Shown here: positions 54,683-63,185 of the stretch, piece by piece
Layout of the letters: every line of letters starts with the position of its first letter
Position numbering within the stretch: position 1 is the stretch's first letter
Source of the DNA: Pseudomonas sp. P5_109
Lineage (GTDB): Bacteria; Pseudomonadota; Gammaproteobacteria; Pseudomonadales; Pseudomonadaceae
Length of the DNA: 64,000 bases
Assembly (NCBI RefSeq): GCF_034009455.1
Contig: NZ_CP125380.1
Span: 1,777,001 to 1,841,000 of the forward strand
Direction: 5' to 3'
Notes under the pieces: generated by a model
Database searches by the model: none
What the model was told of the DNA's origin: nothing
Seen by the model: only the letters and a program-made list of their open reading frames with translations
Translations under genes and position numbers: made by a program

Positions 54683-54764
54683 AACGGGTCTCGCTGTACG
54701 GAAAGGAATGCGCGCAGGCTAATGGGCCGGCTGAATCGGCGGAAGCGGGATTGGAGTGATAGTG

Positions 54765-54785
54765 ATCATTCCATTGCGGAATGAT
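54765..54785. promoter_or_regulatory. Palindromic operator candidate before the MFS gene
   Basis: ATCATTCC-ATTGC-GGAATGAT is a perfect 8+8 inverted repeat with a 5-bp centre. It contains a T-N11-A pattern typical of LysR-type sites. It lies in the 235-bp gap between the divergent MFS gene and the 54918 gene. Confidence 0.6.
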
Positions 54786-54917
54786 TGACGGACGCGTGTG
54801 TCGTCCGCCGAACTGCCTTGCGTCAGAACATCAAGGGTCAATGATACATTCACTTACATCTGCTTCGATAGCGTGCTTATGTTCTCTCTCCATGTCTCAT
54901 AACCGGAGGGCTGCTCC

Positions 54918-55547
54918 ATGAATGTGAAGTTCCGTCAGCTGATTCGCTGGGTTTCAGTCGCCACCTTGATCAGTGTATTCAACGCCGGGCTGGTCCAGGC
55001 CGAGGATGCACCGGGTATGCGCATTGGCGTGCGCGGCGAGATCACCGGGGTCAATGCGGACGTTCTGAAAGTCCATGCCAACAGCGGTGACAACCTGGTG
55101 ATCAACCTGACCCGGGACACCAAGGTCCGTGCCGTGACCCTGGCCAACATCGAAGACATCAAACCCGGCAGCTACATTGGCTCCGCGGCCATTCCCCAGG
55201 AAGATGGCACCCTCAAGGCCCTGGAGGTCCACGTTTTTCCGCCGGAACTGGCCGGCAGTGGCGACGGTCATCGGCCGTTTGACCTGGTCAAGGGCAGCAG
55301 CATGACCAACGGCAGCGTCGGCGACCTGGTGGTGAGCAATGGTCGGGTGCTGACCGTCAACTACAAGGGCGGCCAACAGAAGATCCTGGTGCCCGAAGAC
55401 GTCCCCATCGTCAATCTGGTGCCGGCCGATCGCAGCCTGTTGAAGGTCGGCGTGAAGATCGTCACCTTTGTGACGCAGAGTGCTGACGGCACGCTCACCG
55501 CCCAGTCCATCTCGGCGGGCAAGGATGGCGTGACGCCGCCGATGTAG
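54918..55547 (+). CDS. Unrecognised exported protein (DUF5666-like)
   Basis: 209 aa. A signal peptide is cleaved about residue 28 (AGLVQAEDAP). The remainder is beta-rich, with RGEITGVNADVLKVHANSGD and KPGSYIGSAAIPQEDG, a pattern I associate with DUF5666-type periplasmic domains. No catalytic motif is seen. The ATG follows GGAGGG. It is divergent from the MFS gene. Confidence 0.65.
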   Translation: MNVKFRQLIRWVSVATLISVFNAGLVQAEDAPGMRIGVRGEITGVNADVLKVHANSGDNLVINLTRDTKVRAVTLANIEDIKPGSYIGSAAIPQEDGTLKALEVHVFPPELAGSGDGHRPFDLVKGSSMTNGSVGDLVVSNGRVLTVNYKGGQQKILVPEDVPIVNLVPADRSLLKVGVKIVTFVTQSADGTLTAQSISAGKDGVTPPM

Positions 55548-55653
55548 CCGGCATGTGGCAACCGGCCATCCGAAGAAAAACCCGCATGGCCCCGACAGCT
55601 AGAATCTACAGGGGGGATCACTTCAATGTGTCCTTACAAGCGGGAGTATCACG

Positions 55654-56097
55654 ATGAAAATCGTATCGTCGCTGGCGTTAGTCGTAGCGGTCGGCGGGCT
55701 CTGTGGCTGCTCGACAGTGCCTGACAGCCAAGTCACCAACGTTCCCCTGAATGGCACCTCGATCAATGCCGGAAATATTGGCCGGCCGATCATGATGCCC
55801 AGTGGGCATGACACCGTGTTCTGGTTTGCGCTCAGTGGCGAGCCCATGGGCAGCGCGCTGCCGGGCCGCTTGATGGCTTACATCTATCCGGGCAGCTGCG
55901 AGAACCTGGGTGCGAAACCGGCCTATGACATGAACGACGGACCCAATGCGCGGTTCTATTCTGCGGCCTCGCACCAGTATTTCTGGAAGAGCGCACCAGT
56001 CGCCGTCGAGACCCTTCGAGCCGGCGGCTACGCCTTGGTGGTGCGTGAGAGCCCGGCTGACGGTCACCAGGCCATTTTCTGCGGAAATCTGAGCTGA
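55654..56097 (+). CDS. Small putative lipoprotein
   Basis: 147 aa. The lipobox LCGC follows a hydrophobic leader (MKIVSSLALVVAVGGLCGC). The mature part contains two cysteines (PGSCENLG and IFCGNLS) that could form a disulfide. The family is not recognised. It is followed by a REP pair. Confidence 0.7.
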   Translation: MKIVSSLALVVAVGGLCGCSTVPDSQVTNVPLNGTSINAGNIGRPIMMPSGHDTVFWFALSGEPMGSALPGRLMAYIYPGSCENLGAKPAYDMNDGPNARFYSAASHQYFWKSAPVAVETLRAGGYALVVRESPADGHQAIFCGNLS

Positions 56098-56113
56098 AAC
56101 AGCAGGCGAAAAA

Positions 56114-56208
56114 ACTGTGGGAGCGGGCTTGCTCGCGAAGAGGGCATCACATTCAACATTTATGTCGACTGTTACGCCGCTTTCGCGAGCAAGCCCGCTC
56201 CCACAGGA
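56114..56208. repeat. REP/inverted REP pair
   Basis: CTGTGGGAGCGGGCTTGCTC and its inverse GAGCAAGCCCGCTCCCACAG, about 50 bases apart, lie between the convergent lipoprotein and sulfate-binding protein genes. They probably serve as a bidirectional transcription end. Confidence 0.85.
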
Positions 56209-56226
56209 GTTGCAGTGTTCAGGCGA

Positions 56227-57225
56227 TTACTGACCGCTGTAGATCTGGTCGAAAACCCCACCATCATTGAAGTGGGTCTTCTGCACGGTGCGCCAGTCAC
56301 CGAAGGTCTTTTCGACCGACAGGAAGTCCACTTTCGGGAAGCGGTCGGTGTACTTGGCCAGCACGGCCGGGTCACGCGGGCGCAGGTAGTTCGCCGCGGC
56401 AATCTCCTGGCCTTCCGGCGACCACAGGTACTTCAGGTATTCCTCGGCGGCGGCGCGGGTGCCTTTCTTGTCGACGGTCTTGTCGACCACCGATACCGGT
56501 GGCTCGGCTTCGGCGGAAACGCTTGGGTAGATGACTTCGAACTGATCACGGCCGAACTCGCGGGCGATCATTTCCGCTTCGTTCTCGAAGGTCACCAGCA
56601 CGTCACCGATCTGGTTGGTCATGAAGGTGGTGGTCGCGGCACGGCCACCGGTGTCGAGTACCGGCGCTTGCTTGAACAGCTTGCCGACGAATTCCTTCGC
56701 TTTGTTCTCGTCACCGCCGTTTTTCAGCACGTAGCCCCAGGCCGAGAGGTAGGTGTAGCGGCCGTTACCGGAGGTCTTCGGGTTCGGGACGATGACCTGG
56801 ACGCCGTCCTTGAGCAGGTCCGGCCAGTCTTTCAGGGCTTTCGGGTTGCCCTTGCGCACGATGAACACCGTGGCCGAAGTGAACGGCGCGCTGTTGTTCG
56901 GCAGGCGCGTGACCCAGTTGTCCGGCACCAGTTTGCCATTGTCCGCCAGGGCGTTGATGTCGGTGGCCATGTTCATGGTGATCACGTCAGCCGGCAGGCC
57001 GTCGATCACCGAGCGCGCCTGTTTGCTGGAGCCGCCGAAGGACATCTGCAGGGTGATGTTTTCGTTGTGCTCGGCTTGCCAGTGTTTCTGGAACGCAGTG
57101 TTGTAGTCCTTGTAGAAATCGCGCATCACGTCGTAGGAAACGTTGAGCAGGGTCGGTGCGGCTTGAGCCATGCTGGTCAGTGCCAGGCCAGCGGCCAGAA
57201 AAGAGGCGCCAAAGAGTTTTTTCAC
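56227..57225 (-). CDS. sbp: Sulfate-binding periplasmic protein
   Basis: 332 aa. The signal peptide ends ALTSMAQAAP. The mature protein begins TLLNVSYDVMRDFYKDYN, the hallmark of Sbp/CysP sulfate or thiosulfate-binding proteins. Later motifs are PKTSGNGRYTYLSAWG and RDQFEVIYPSVSAEAEPPVS. No permease or ATPase genes lie beside it, so it must use transporter components encoded elsewhere. Sbp and CysP cannot be separated here. Confidence 0.92.
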   Translation of the reverse strand: MKKLFGASFLAAGLALTSMAQAAPTLLNVSYDVMRDFYKDYNTAFQKHWQAEHNENITLQMSFGGSSKQARSVIDGLPADVITMNMATDINALADNGKLVPDNWVTRLPNNSAPFTSATVFIVRKGNPKALKDWPDLLKDGVQVIVPNPKTSGNGRYTYLSAWGYVLKNGGDENKAKEFVGKLFKQAPVLDTGGRAATTTFMTNQIGDVLVTFENEAEMIAREFGRDQFEVIYPSVSAEAEPPVSVVDKTVDKKGTRAAAEEYLKYLWSPEGQEIAAANYLRPRDPAVLAKYTDRFPKVDFLSVEKTFGDWRTVQKTHFNDGGVFDQIYSGQ

Positions 57226-57318
57226 TGCGCAATCCTTGTTCTATTTAAAAGATGGGGCATTTTGCCAGCGACTATAACTGGGCTCGCATAGTCCTTTAAA
57301 GATTAAAAAGCTCTTTGC

Positions 57319-58143
57319 TTATTCCAGTTTTTTGAACAGCGCGTTGCCGCAACGGGAGCAGAACGCGGCGCCGTGTTCGTGGCTGTTTTTCTTGCACACC
57401 GGGCAGTCGTGTTGAAGCTGATCGCCGCGCATGGCGTTGGCCAGTTCAGCGGTGAAAATCCCGGTTGGCACGGCGATGATCGAGTAACCGGTGATCATCA
57501 CCAGCGACGAAACCACCTGGCCCAGCGGCGTTTTCGGCACGATGTCGCCGAAGCCTACGGTAGTCAGGGTCACGATTGCCCAATAGATGCCCTTGGGAAT
57601 GCTGGTGAAGCCGTGTTCCGGGCCTTCGATCACATACATGAGCGTGCCGAACACCGTTACCAGGGTGCAGACGCTGACCAGGAATACCACGATCTTCTGC
57701 TTGCTGCCGCGCAACGCCGACATCAGGTAATTGGCTTGCTTGAGGTACGGGCTGAGCTTGAGTACGCGGAAAATCCGCAGCATCCGGATGATGCGGATGA
57801 TCAACAGGTACTGCGCATCGGCGTAATACAGCGCGAGGATGCCGGGCACGATGGCCAGCAGGTCCACCAGCCCATAGAAACTGAAGGCATAGCGCAGGGG
57901 CTTGGGCGAGCAGTACAGGCGCAGGATGTACTCGCCGAGGAAGATCACCGTGAAACCCCACTCGATATAGGCGAGTACATCGGCGTAGTTGCGGTGAATG
58001 CTGTCGATGCTATCGAGCATCACGATCACCAGGCTGGCGAGGATGATCAACAGCAGGATGCCGTCGAAGCGCCGACCCGCCTGGGTGTCGGTCTGGAAAA
58101 TCATGACGTAAAGGTCTTCACGCCAGTGTTTGCTGCTGTCCAT
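57319..58143 (-). CDS. Voltage-gated-type potassium channel with zinc ribbon
   Basis: 274 aa. Six transmembrane segments include an S4-like arginine ladder (LIIRIIRMLRIFRVLKLSPY). The pore has the potassium filter TVGFGD. After S6 a C-terminal zinc ribbon carries two Cys pairs, CPVCKK and CSRCGNAL. The ATG at 58143 was chosen over an in-frame TTG at 58161. The zinc ribbon is uncommon in well-studied channels of this type and might sense redox or metal (inference). Confidence 0.88.
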   Translation of the reverse strand: MDSSKHWREDLYVMIFQTDTQAGRRFDGILLLIILASLVIVMLDSIDSIHRNYADVLAYIEWGFTVIFLGEYILRLYCSPKPLRYAFSFYGLVDLLAIVPGILALYYADAQYLLIIRIIRMLRIFRVLKLSPYLKQANYLMSALRGSKQKIVVFLVSVCTLVTVFGTLMYVIEGPEHGFTSIPKGIYWAIVTLTTVGFGDIVPKTPLGQVVSSLVMITGYSIIAVPTGIFTAELANAMRGDQLQHDCPVCKKNSHEHGAAFCSRCGNALFKKLE

Positions 58144-58164
58144 GGGTAACGCCTGACTCAATGA

Positions 58165-59079
58165 TCAGCGCAGCCTAGGTTGATTCTCCCCGGTAGCGCA
58201 AGGCGCGCTTTCGACTGCAGCCTTGCCGAGCATTTGCACAACGCAGCGGATCAGCCAGCCGGCAAGTATGAACGGTGCGGTCAGCGTGGGCAGGCCGATG
58301 GCGGCAAACACCGGCGTCAGCAGCAATGCCAGGCCGATGCCAACCAGCGGCAGCCACGGTTGGCGGCGCTGCGAACTGAAGGCGAGGGCGGCCAGTACGG
58401 CGTTGTAGCCACCGAGGCCCAGCAGTGCGGTGTAGAAATCGTGGTGCAGCAGGCTCCAGCCCATGCCCGCGACAGACGCCAGCATTGCCCAGCAGAAGGC
58501 GCGGCGATCGGCAATCAGCAAACCGGCGGCAATCATTGCACCGGCCAGTGGGTGACCCAGGAACATCACCTGGCCAATGCCTTTGAGGGGGGCGGCGAGC
58601 ATGTTCAGCGTGCTGACTTCGATCAAGTGCGCCTCTGTCGAGGGCGTGGCGAAGCACAGCAGCAACCAGCCCAGTCCAACGAAGGGGGCGGTGTAGGCGG
58701 GCAGGTATTGGCTGAACCGGACGCGCTTGAGCCACTGCTGGGTGATCATCGCGCTCAGGCCACCGGCGGCCAGAATCAGTGGCGGCATCATCGCCGACCA
58801 AGGGAAGTACAGGCTCAGCAGCAGACCGAGCAGCACGCCGTTGTAGCTGTATAGACCGGCCTGACGATCAGCCTTGGCATAGTTGCGACGTTGCGCGGTG
58901 AGCAACCCGGCGACACCGCCGAGCAAGGCGCCGCCGAGCAGGGCGGGCGCGGTGAACAAAATGGCCAGCAGGCACAGCAGGCCGCACAGCGGATTGCGCT
59001 GGAGAAAGATCTGGCTGAAGCCGTTGAGCATCGCTTCGGCCCAGTCGGGGCAGTGGGTGTTGAAATGGTTGGCAGGCAT
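58165..59079 (-). CDS. Urea transporter
   Basis: 304 aa, around ten hydrophobic segments. UT-family features are LNGFSQIFLQRNPLCGLLCL, GLYSYNGVLLGLLLSLYF in the first half and GLGGYNAVLAALAFSSQRR in the second, the expected two-fold repeat. It forms a passive urea channel. It has no urease genes beside it. Its end is 21 nt upstream of the channel gene start. Confidence 0.9.
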   Translation of the reverse strand: MPANHFNTHCPDWAEAMLNGFSQIFLQRNPLCGLLCLLAILFTAPALLGGALLGGVAGLLTAQRRNYAKADRQAGLYSYNGVLLGLLLSLYFPWSAMMPPLILAAGGLSAMITQQWLKRVRFSQYLPAYTAPFVGLGWLLLCFATPSTEAHLIEVSTLNMLAAPLKGIGQVMFLGHPLAGAMIAAGLLIADRRAFCWAMLASVAGMGWSLLHHDFYTALLGLGGYNAVLAALAFSSQRRQPWLPLVGIGLALLLTPVFAAIGLPTLTAPFILAGWLIRCVVQMLGKAAVESAPCATGENQPRLR

Positions 59080-59126
59080 GATGAGGTCTGGGGGCAGTAG
59101 GAAAAGCCATGGTCTTGCAAAAGTCT

Positions 59127-59262
59127 GTGGCGAGGGGGCTTGCCCCCGTTGGGTCGCGAAGCGGCCCCAAATCCGGTGAATGCGGTTTCTCTGTGGAACC
59201 CGTCATGCCGAAAGACGACTGCTACGCAGTCGAACGGGGGCAAGCCCCCTCGCCACAAAAGC
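59127..59262. repeat. Inverted repeat pair of the GGGGGCTTGCCCCC class
   Basis: GTGGCGAGGGGGCTTGCCCC and its inverse GGGGCAAGCCCCCTCGCCAC bracket ~95 bases between the urea transporter and the pyruvate kinase stop. This is a different REP class from those in the flagellar and phn regions. Confidence 0.9.
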
Positions 59263-59268
59263 TGTTCT

Positions 59269-60684
59269 TTATATCAGCGTCTCGATACGCAAAGAGTTAG
59301 TCGATCCCGGCTGCCCAAAGGGCACACCGGCGGTGATCAATAACGTGTCGCCACGCTGCGCCATGCCCTGGGCCTGGGCGATCTCCAGCGCCGTGGAGCA
59401 GACTTCGTCGACCTGGCGCAGGCGGTCGTTGACCACCGAGTGCACGCCCCAGGCCACGGTCAGGCGACGAGCGGTCTGCAGGTTCGGCGTCAGGTTTAGG
59501 ATTGGCACGGTCGGCCGTTCTCGCGCAGCCCGCAGGCTCGACGTGCCCGACTCGCTGTAGTTCACCAGCACCGCCACCGGCAGCACGTTGCTGATGCGGC
59601 GAATGGCGCAGCTGATCGCATCGGAAACAGTCGCCTCGGCCTTCGGCCGGCTGACGTCGAGTTGAGTCTGGTAGTCCGGACCGTTTTCCACCTGGCGGAT
59701 GATCTTGCTCATCATCTGCACGGCTTCGAGCGGGTACTCGCCGGACGCGGTTTCCGCCGACAGCATCACCGCGTCCGCACCTTCGGCCACCGCGTTGGCG
59801 ACATCGGTTACCTCGGCGCGGGTTGGCGCCGGTGAGAAGCGCATCGACTCGAGCATCTGCGTCGCCACCACCACCGGCTTACCGAGCTGGCGGCAGGTGC
59901 TAATGATGTTCTTCTGAATCTGCGGCACGCTTTCGGCCGGCACTTCCACGCCCAGGTCACCACGGGCGACCATGATCGCGTCGCTCAATTCGGCGATCTC
60001 GCGCAGTTGCTCAACGGCCGACGGCTTCTCGATCTTGGCCATCAGGAACGCCTTGTCACCGATCAGGGTGCGGGCTTCGCGGATGTCATCCGGACGTTGC
60101 ACGAACGACAGCGCCACCCAGTCCACACCCAGCTCCAGGCCGAAGGTCAGGTCGCGGCGATCCTTGGCGGTCAGCGGGCTCAGGTCGAGCACCGCTTGCG
60201 GCACGTTCACGCCTTTGCGGTCCGACAGTTCGCCGCCATTGAGCACGGTGGTGTCGATGGCGTCGGCGTACTTGGTCACTACCCGCAGGCGCAATTTGCC
60301 GTCGTCCAGCAGCAGGTCCATGCCCGGCTCCAGGGCGGCGATGATTTCCGGATGCGGCAGGTTGACCCGGCGCTCATCGCCCGGCGTCGCATCCAGGTCC
60401 AGGCGCAAGGCCTGGCCGCGGACCAGTTGCACTTTGCCTTCGGCGAACTTGCCAACCCGCAGTTTCGGGCCTTGCAGGTCCATCAGAATGCCCAATGGAT
60501 AATTGAGCTGGCGCTCGACTTCACGGATCCACTGAAAACGCTGGGCGTGGTCGGCGTGATCGCCATGGCTGAAGTTCAGTCGGAAGATGTTGACCCCGGC
60601 CAGCACCAGCTCACGGATGTCGTCGATGCCGTCGATGGCAGGACCCAGGGTGGCGAGGATTTTGACCTTTTTATCAGGCGTCAT
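59269..60684 (-). CDS. pyk: Pyruvate kinase
   Basis: 471 aa. Key motifs are MTPDKKVKILATLGPAIDG, NFSHGDHADHAQRF, MDLQGPKLRVGKF, the metal-binding segment MAKIEKPSAVEQL, and MVARGDLGVEVPAESVPQIQ. It converts phosphoenolpyruvate to pyruvate with ATP formation. ATG at 60684 was preferred to 60699. Its start overlaps the 3' end of ttuD by 11 nt, so it is translated with the glyoxylate genes. Confidence 0.96.
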   Translation of the reverse strand: MTPDKKVKILATLGPAIDGIDDIRELVLAGVNIFRLNFSHGDHADHAQRFQWIREVERQLNYPLGILMDLQGPKLRVGKFAEGKVQLVRGQALRLDLDATPGDERRVNLPHPEIIAALEPGMDLLLDDGKLRLRVVTKYADAIDTTVLNGGELSDRKGVNVPQAVLDLSPLTAKDRRDLTFGLELGVDWVALSFVQRPDDIREARTLIGDKAFLMAKIEKPSAVEQLREIAELSDAIMVARGDLGVEVPAESVPQIQKNIISTCRQLGKPVVVATQMLESMRFSPAPTRAEVTDVANAVAEGADAVMLSAETASGEYPLEAVQMMSKIIRQVENGPDYQTQLDVSRPKAEATVSDAISCAIRRISNVLPVAVLVNYSESGTSSLRAARERPTVPILNLTPNLQTARRLTVAWGVHSVVNDRLRQVDEVCSTALEIAQAQGMAQRGDTLLITAGVPFGQPGSTNSLRIETLI

Positions 60685-61954
60685 GTTTAGTGCTCTCAAG
60701 GATCAGAATGGCGCGGAAGTCGTTGACGTTGGTACGGGTCGGCTCGGTGACGATCAGCGCGTCGAGCGCCTCGAAGTAGCCGTAGCCATTGTTGTTGTCC
60801 AACTCGTCGCTGGCGCTCAAACCCAGCGCGGCGGCGCGGGCGTAGCTGTCCGGGGTCATGATCGCGCCGGCGTTGTCTTCGGAGCCGTCGATGCCATCGG
60901 TGTCGCCGGCCAGCGCGTAGACGCCAGGCAGGCCCTTGAGGCTGTCGGTCAAGCTCAGCAGGAACTCGGCGTTGCGCCCGCCACGGCCATTGCCGCGTAC
61001 GGTCACGGTGGTTTCACCACCCGAGAGGATCACGCAGGGGGCCGCCAGTGGCTGGCCGTGCAGGACGATTTGTCGTGCGATGCCGGCGTGGACTTTCGCC
61101 ACCTCGCGGGATTCGCCTTCCAGGTCACCGAGGATCAGCGGACTGAACCCGGCCTGACGGCATTTCACCGCCGCCGCTTCAAGGGATTGCTGCGGGCGGG
61201 CGATCAACTGGAAATGACTGCGGGCCAGGCTCGGATCACCGGGTTTGACGGTCTCCGACTCGGGGCTTTGCAGCCAGTTGCGCACCGAGACCGGAACTTC
61301 GATGGCGTAGCGCTTGAGGATCGCCAGGGCTTCGGCCGAGGTGCTCGGGTCGGCCACGGTAGGGCCGGAGGCGATGACCGTGGCGAGGTCGCCCGGCACA
61401 TCGGAAATCGCATAGGTGTAGACAGTGGCCGGCCAGCAGGCTTTGCCCAGGCGACCGCCCTTAATTGCCGAGAGGTGCTTGCGCACGCAGTTCATCTCGC
61501 CAATGGTTGCGCCAGACTTGAGCAGGGCTTTGTTGATCGACTGTTTGTCGGCCAGGGTGATGCCTTCGGCCGGCAGTGCGAGCAGGGCAGAGCCGCCGCC
61601 GGAGAGCAGGAAGATCACGCGGTCGTTTTCGCTGAGGTCGCTGACCAGCTCCAGCACACGCTTGGCCACGGCCAGGCCGGCGGCGTCCGGTACCGGATGC
61701 GCGGCTTCGACCACTTCGATTTTTTCGCAAGGTGCGCCGTGACCGTAACGGGTCACCACGAGGCCTGTGACTTCACCCTGCCAGCAACGCTCGACCACCT
61801 GGGCCATGGCGGCGGCGGCTTTGCCGGCACCGATGACGATCACGCGACCGCTGCGGTCGGCAGGCAGATGGGCTTCGAGGACTTGTTGCGGATGCGCCGC
61901 GTCGATGGCTGTGGCAAACAGCTCGCGCAGCAATTGTTGCGGATCGACCGACAT
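60674..61954 (-). CDS. ttuD: Glycerate 2-kinase / TtuD (MOFRL family)
   Basis: 426 aa. The N-terminal glycerate-kinase domain has VIVIGAGKAAAAMAQVVERC, the phosphate-loop-like LLSGGGSALL and KHLSAIKGGRL. The C-terminal MOFRL domain has LAGDTDGIDGSEDNAGAI. It was historically called hydroxypyruvate reductase, but the family phosphorylates glycerate to 2-phosphoglycerate, which suits the neighbouring pyruvate kinase. Confidence 0.93.
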   Translation of the reverse strand: MSVDPQQLLRELFATAIDAAHPQQVLEAHLPADRSGRVIVIGAGKAAAAMAQVVERCWQGEVTGLVVTRYGHGAPCEKIEVVEAAHPVPDAAGLAVAKRVLELVSDLSENDRVIFLLSGGGSALLALPAEGITLADKQSINKALLKSGATIGEMNCVRKHLSAIKGGRLGKACWPATVYTYAISDVPGDLATVIASGPTVADPSTSAEALAILKRYAIEVPVSVRNWLQSPESETVKPGDPSLARSHFQLIARPQQSLEAAAVKCRQAGFSPLILGDLEGESREVAKVHAGIARQIVLHGQPLAAPCVILSGGETTVTVRGNGRGGRNAEFLLSLTDSLKGLPGVYALAGDTDGIDGSEDNAGAIMTPDSYARAAALGLSASDELDNNNGYGYFEALDALIVTEPTRTNVNDFRAILILESTKHDA

Positions 61955-62004
61955 GGCGGGCTCCCGGAATTCTTGTTATTTGAAGGGCAACTCGGGTTCC
62001 TGTG

Positions 62005-62150
62005 GGAGCGGGGTTGTGTGGCGAGGGGGCTTGCCCCCGTTTGAGTGCGCAGCACTCACAAAATCTTTGGTGTTCAAGAGATTTTGGGGCCGCTTCGCAG
62101 CCCAGCGGGGGCAAGCCCCCTCGCCACAGTCTTGCTCCCACAGGTTTGAT
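62005..62150. repeat. Inverted repeat pair of the GGGGGCTTGCCCCC class
   Basis: The arms GTGGCGAGGGGGCTTGCCCC (62019) and GGGGCAAGCCCCCTCGCCAC (to 62127) match those at 59127-59262. Between them lies ACAAAATC...GATTTTG-like sequence that could extend the stem. Located between glxR and ttuD within the operon. Confidence 0.9.
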
Positions 62151-62166
62151 GCGGGTGGGGCAGGGC

Positions 62167-63060
62167 TTACTTCTTGTCGCGAATCGAGAAGTTCGCCATG
62201 TGTTCCAGGCCCTTGATCAGCGCCGAGTGGTCCCAGTTGCTGCCACCGATGGCCGCGCAGGTGCTGAACACTTGTTGGGTGTTGGCGGTGTTCGGCAGGT
62301 TGATGTTCAGCTCCTTGGCGCCTTGCAGGGCCAGGTTCAGGTCCTTCTGGTGCAGGCTGATGCGGAAACCTGGATCGAAGGTGCCCTTGATCATGCGCTC
62401 GCCGTGCACTTCGAGGATCTTCGAGGACGCGAAGCCGCCCATCAGTGCTTCACGCACCTTGGCTGGATCGGCACCGTTTTTCGAAGCGAACAGCAGGGCT
62501 TCGGCCACGGCCTGGATGTTCAGGGCCACGATGATCTGGTTGGCCACCTTGGCGGTCTGACCGTCGCCGTTGCCACCGACCAGGGTGATGTTCTTGCCCA
62601 TGGCCTGGAACAGCGGCAGGGCGCGTTCGAATGCGTCGGCATCGCCGCCGACCATGATGCTCAGGGTCGCGGCCTTGGCGCCGACTTCACCGCCGGATAC
62701 CGGGGCGTCGAGGTACTGCGCGCCTTTTTCGTTGATTTTTGCCGCGAAAGCCTTGGTGGCGGTCGGCGAGATCGAGCTCATGTCGATCACTACTTTGCCT
62801 TTGCCAACACCGGCAGCAATGCCATCGGCACGGAACAGCACGTCATCGACCTGCGGGGTATCCGGCACCATGACGATGATGAATTCGGCTTCCTGGGCGA
62901 CTTCTTTCGGGTTCGCCAGGGCGACGGCGCCACCGGCCACCAGGTCGGCAGGGGCGGCGTCGTGGTGCGCCGACAGGAACAGGCTGTGACCGGCTTTCTG
63001 CAGGTTCAACGCCATTGGGTGGCCCATGATGCCGGTGCCGATAAATCCGATTTTAGCCAT
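62167..63060 (-). CDS. glxR: Tartronate semialdehyde reductase GlxR
   Basis: 297 aa beta-hydroxyacid dehydrogenase. The NADH motif is AKIGFIGTGIMGHPMALNL, the substrate signature YLDAPVSGGEVGAKAATL, and the catalytic Lys region NGDGQTAKVANQIIVALN. It reduces tartronate semialdehyde to glycerate. It lies between hyi and ttuD as in other Pseudomonas. Confidence 0.96.
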   Translation of the reverse strand: MAKIGFIGTGIMGHPMALNLQKAGHSLFLSAHHDAAPADLVAGGAVALANPKEVAQEAEFIIVMVPDTPQVDDVLFRADGIAAGVGKGKVVIDMSSISPTATKAFAAKINEKGAQYLDAPVSGGEVGAKAATLSIMVGGDADAFERALPLFQAMGKNITLVGGNGDGQTAKVANQIIVALNIQAVAEALLFASKNGADPAKVREALMGGFASSKILEVHGERMIKGTFDPGFRISLHQKDLNLALQGAKELNINLPNTANTQQVFSTCAAIGGSNWDHSALIKGLEHMANFSIRDKK

Positions 63061-63083
63061 GAGAAAATCCTCGTTTTATTTGT

Positions 63084-63178
63084 TTTTGTAGGAGCCGGCT
63101 TGCTGGCGATCCAGGCGATGTGGACTGTCTGATACACCGTGGTGATTCCATCGCCAGCAAGCCGGCTCCTACACAGGG
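63084..63178. repeat. REP/inverted REP pair between hyi and glxR
   Basis: TGTAGGAGCCGGCTTGCTGG and its inverse CCAGCAAGCCGGCTCCTACA enclose about 45 bases. It would form a long stem in the operon transcript. Confidence 0.88.
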
Positions 63179-63185
63179 ATTTGTG

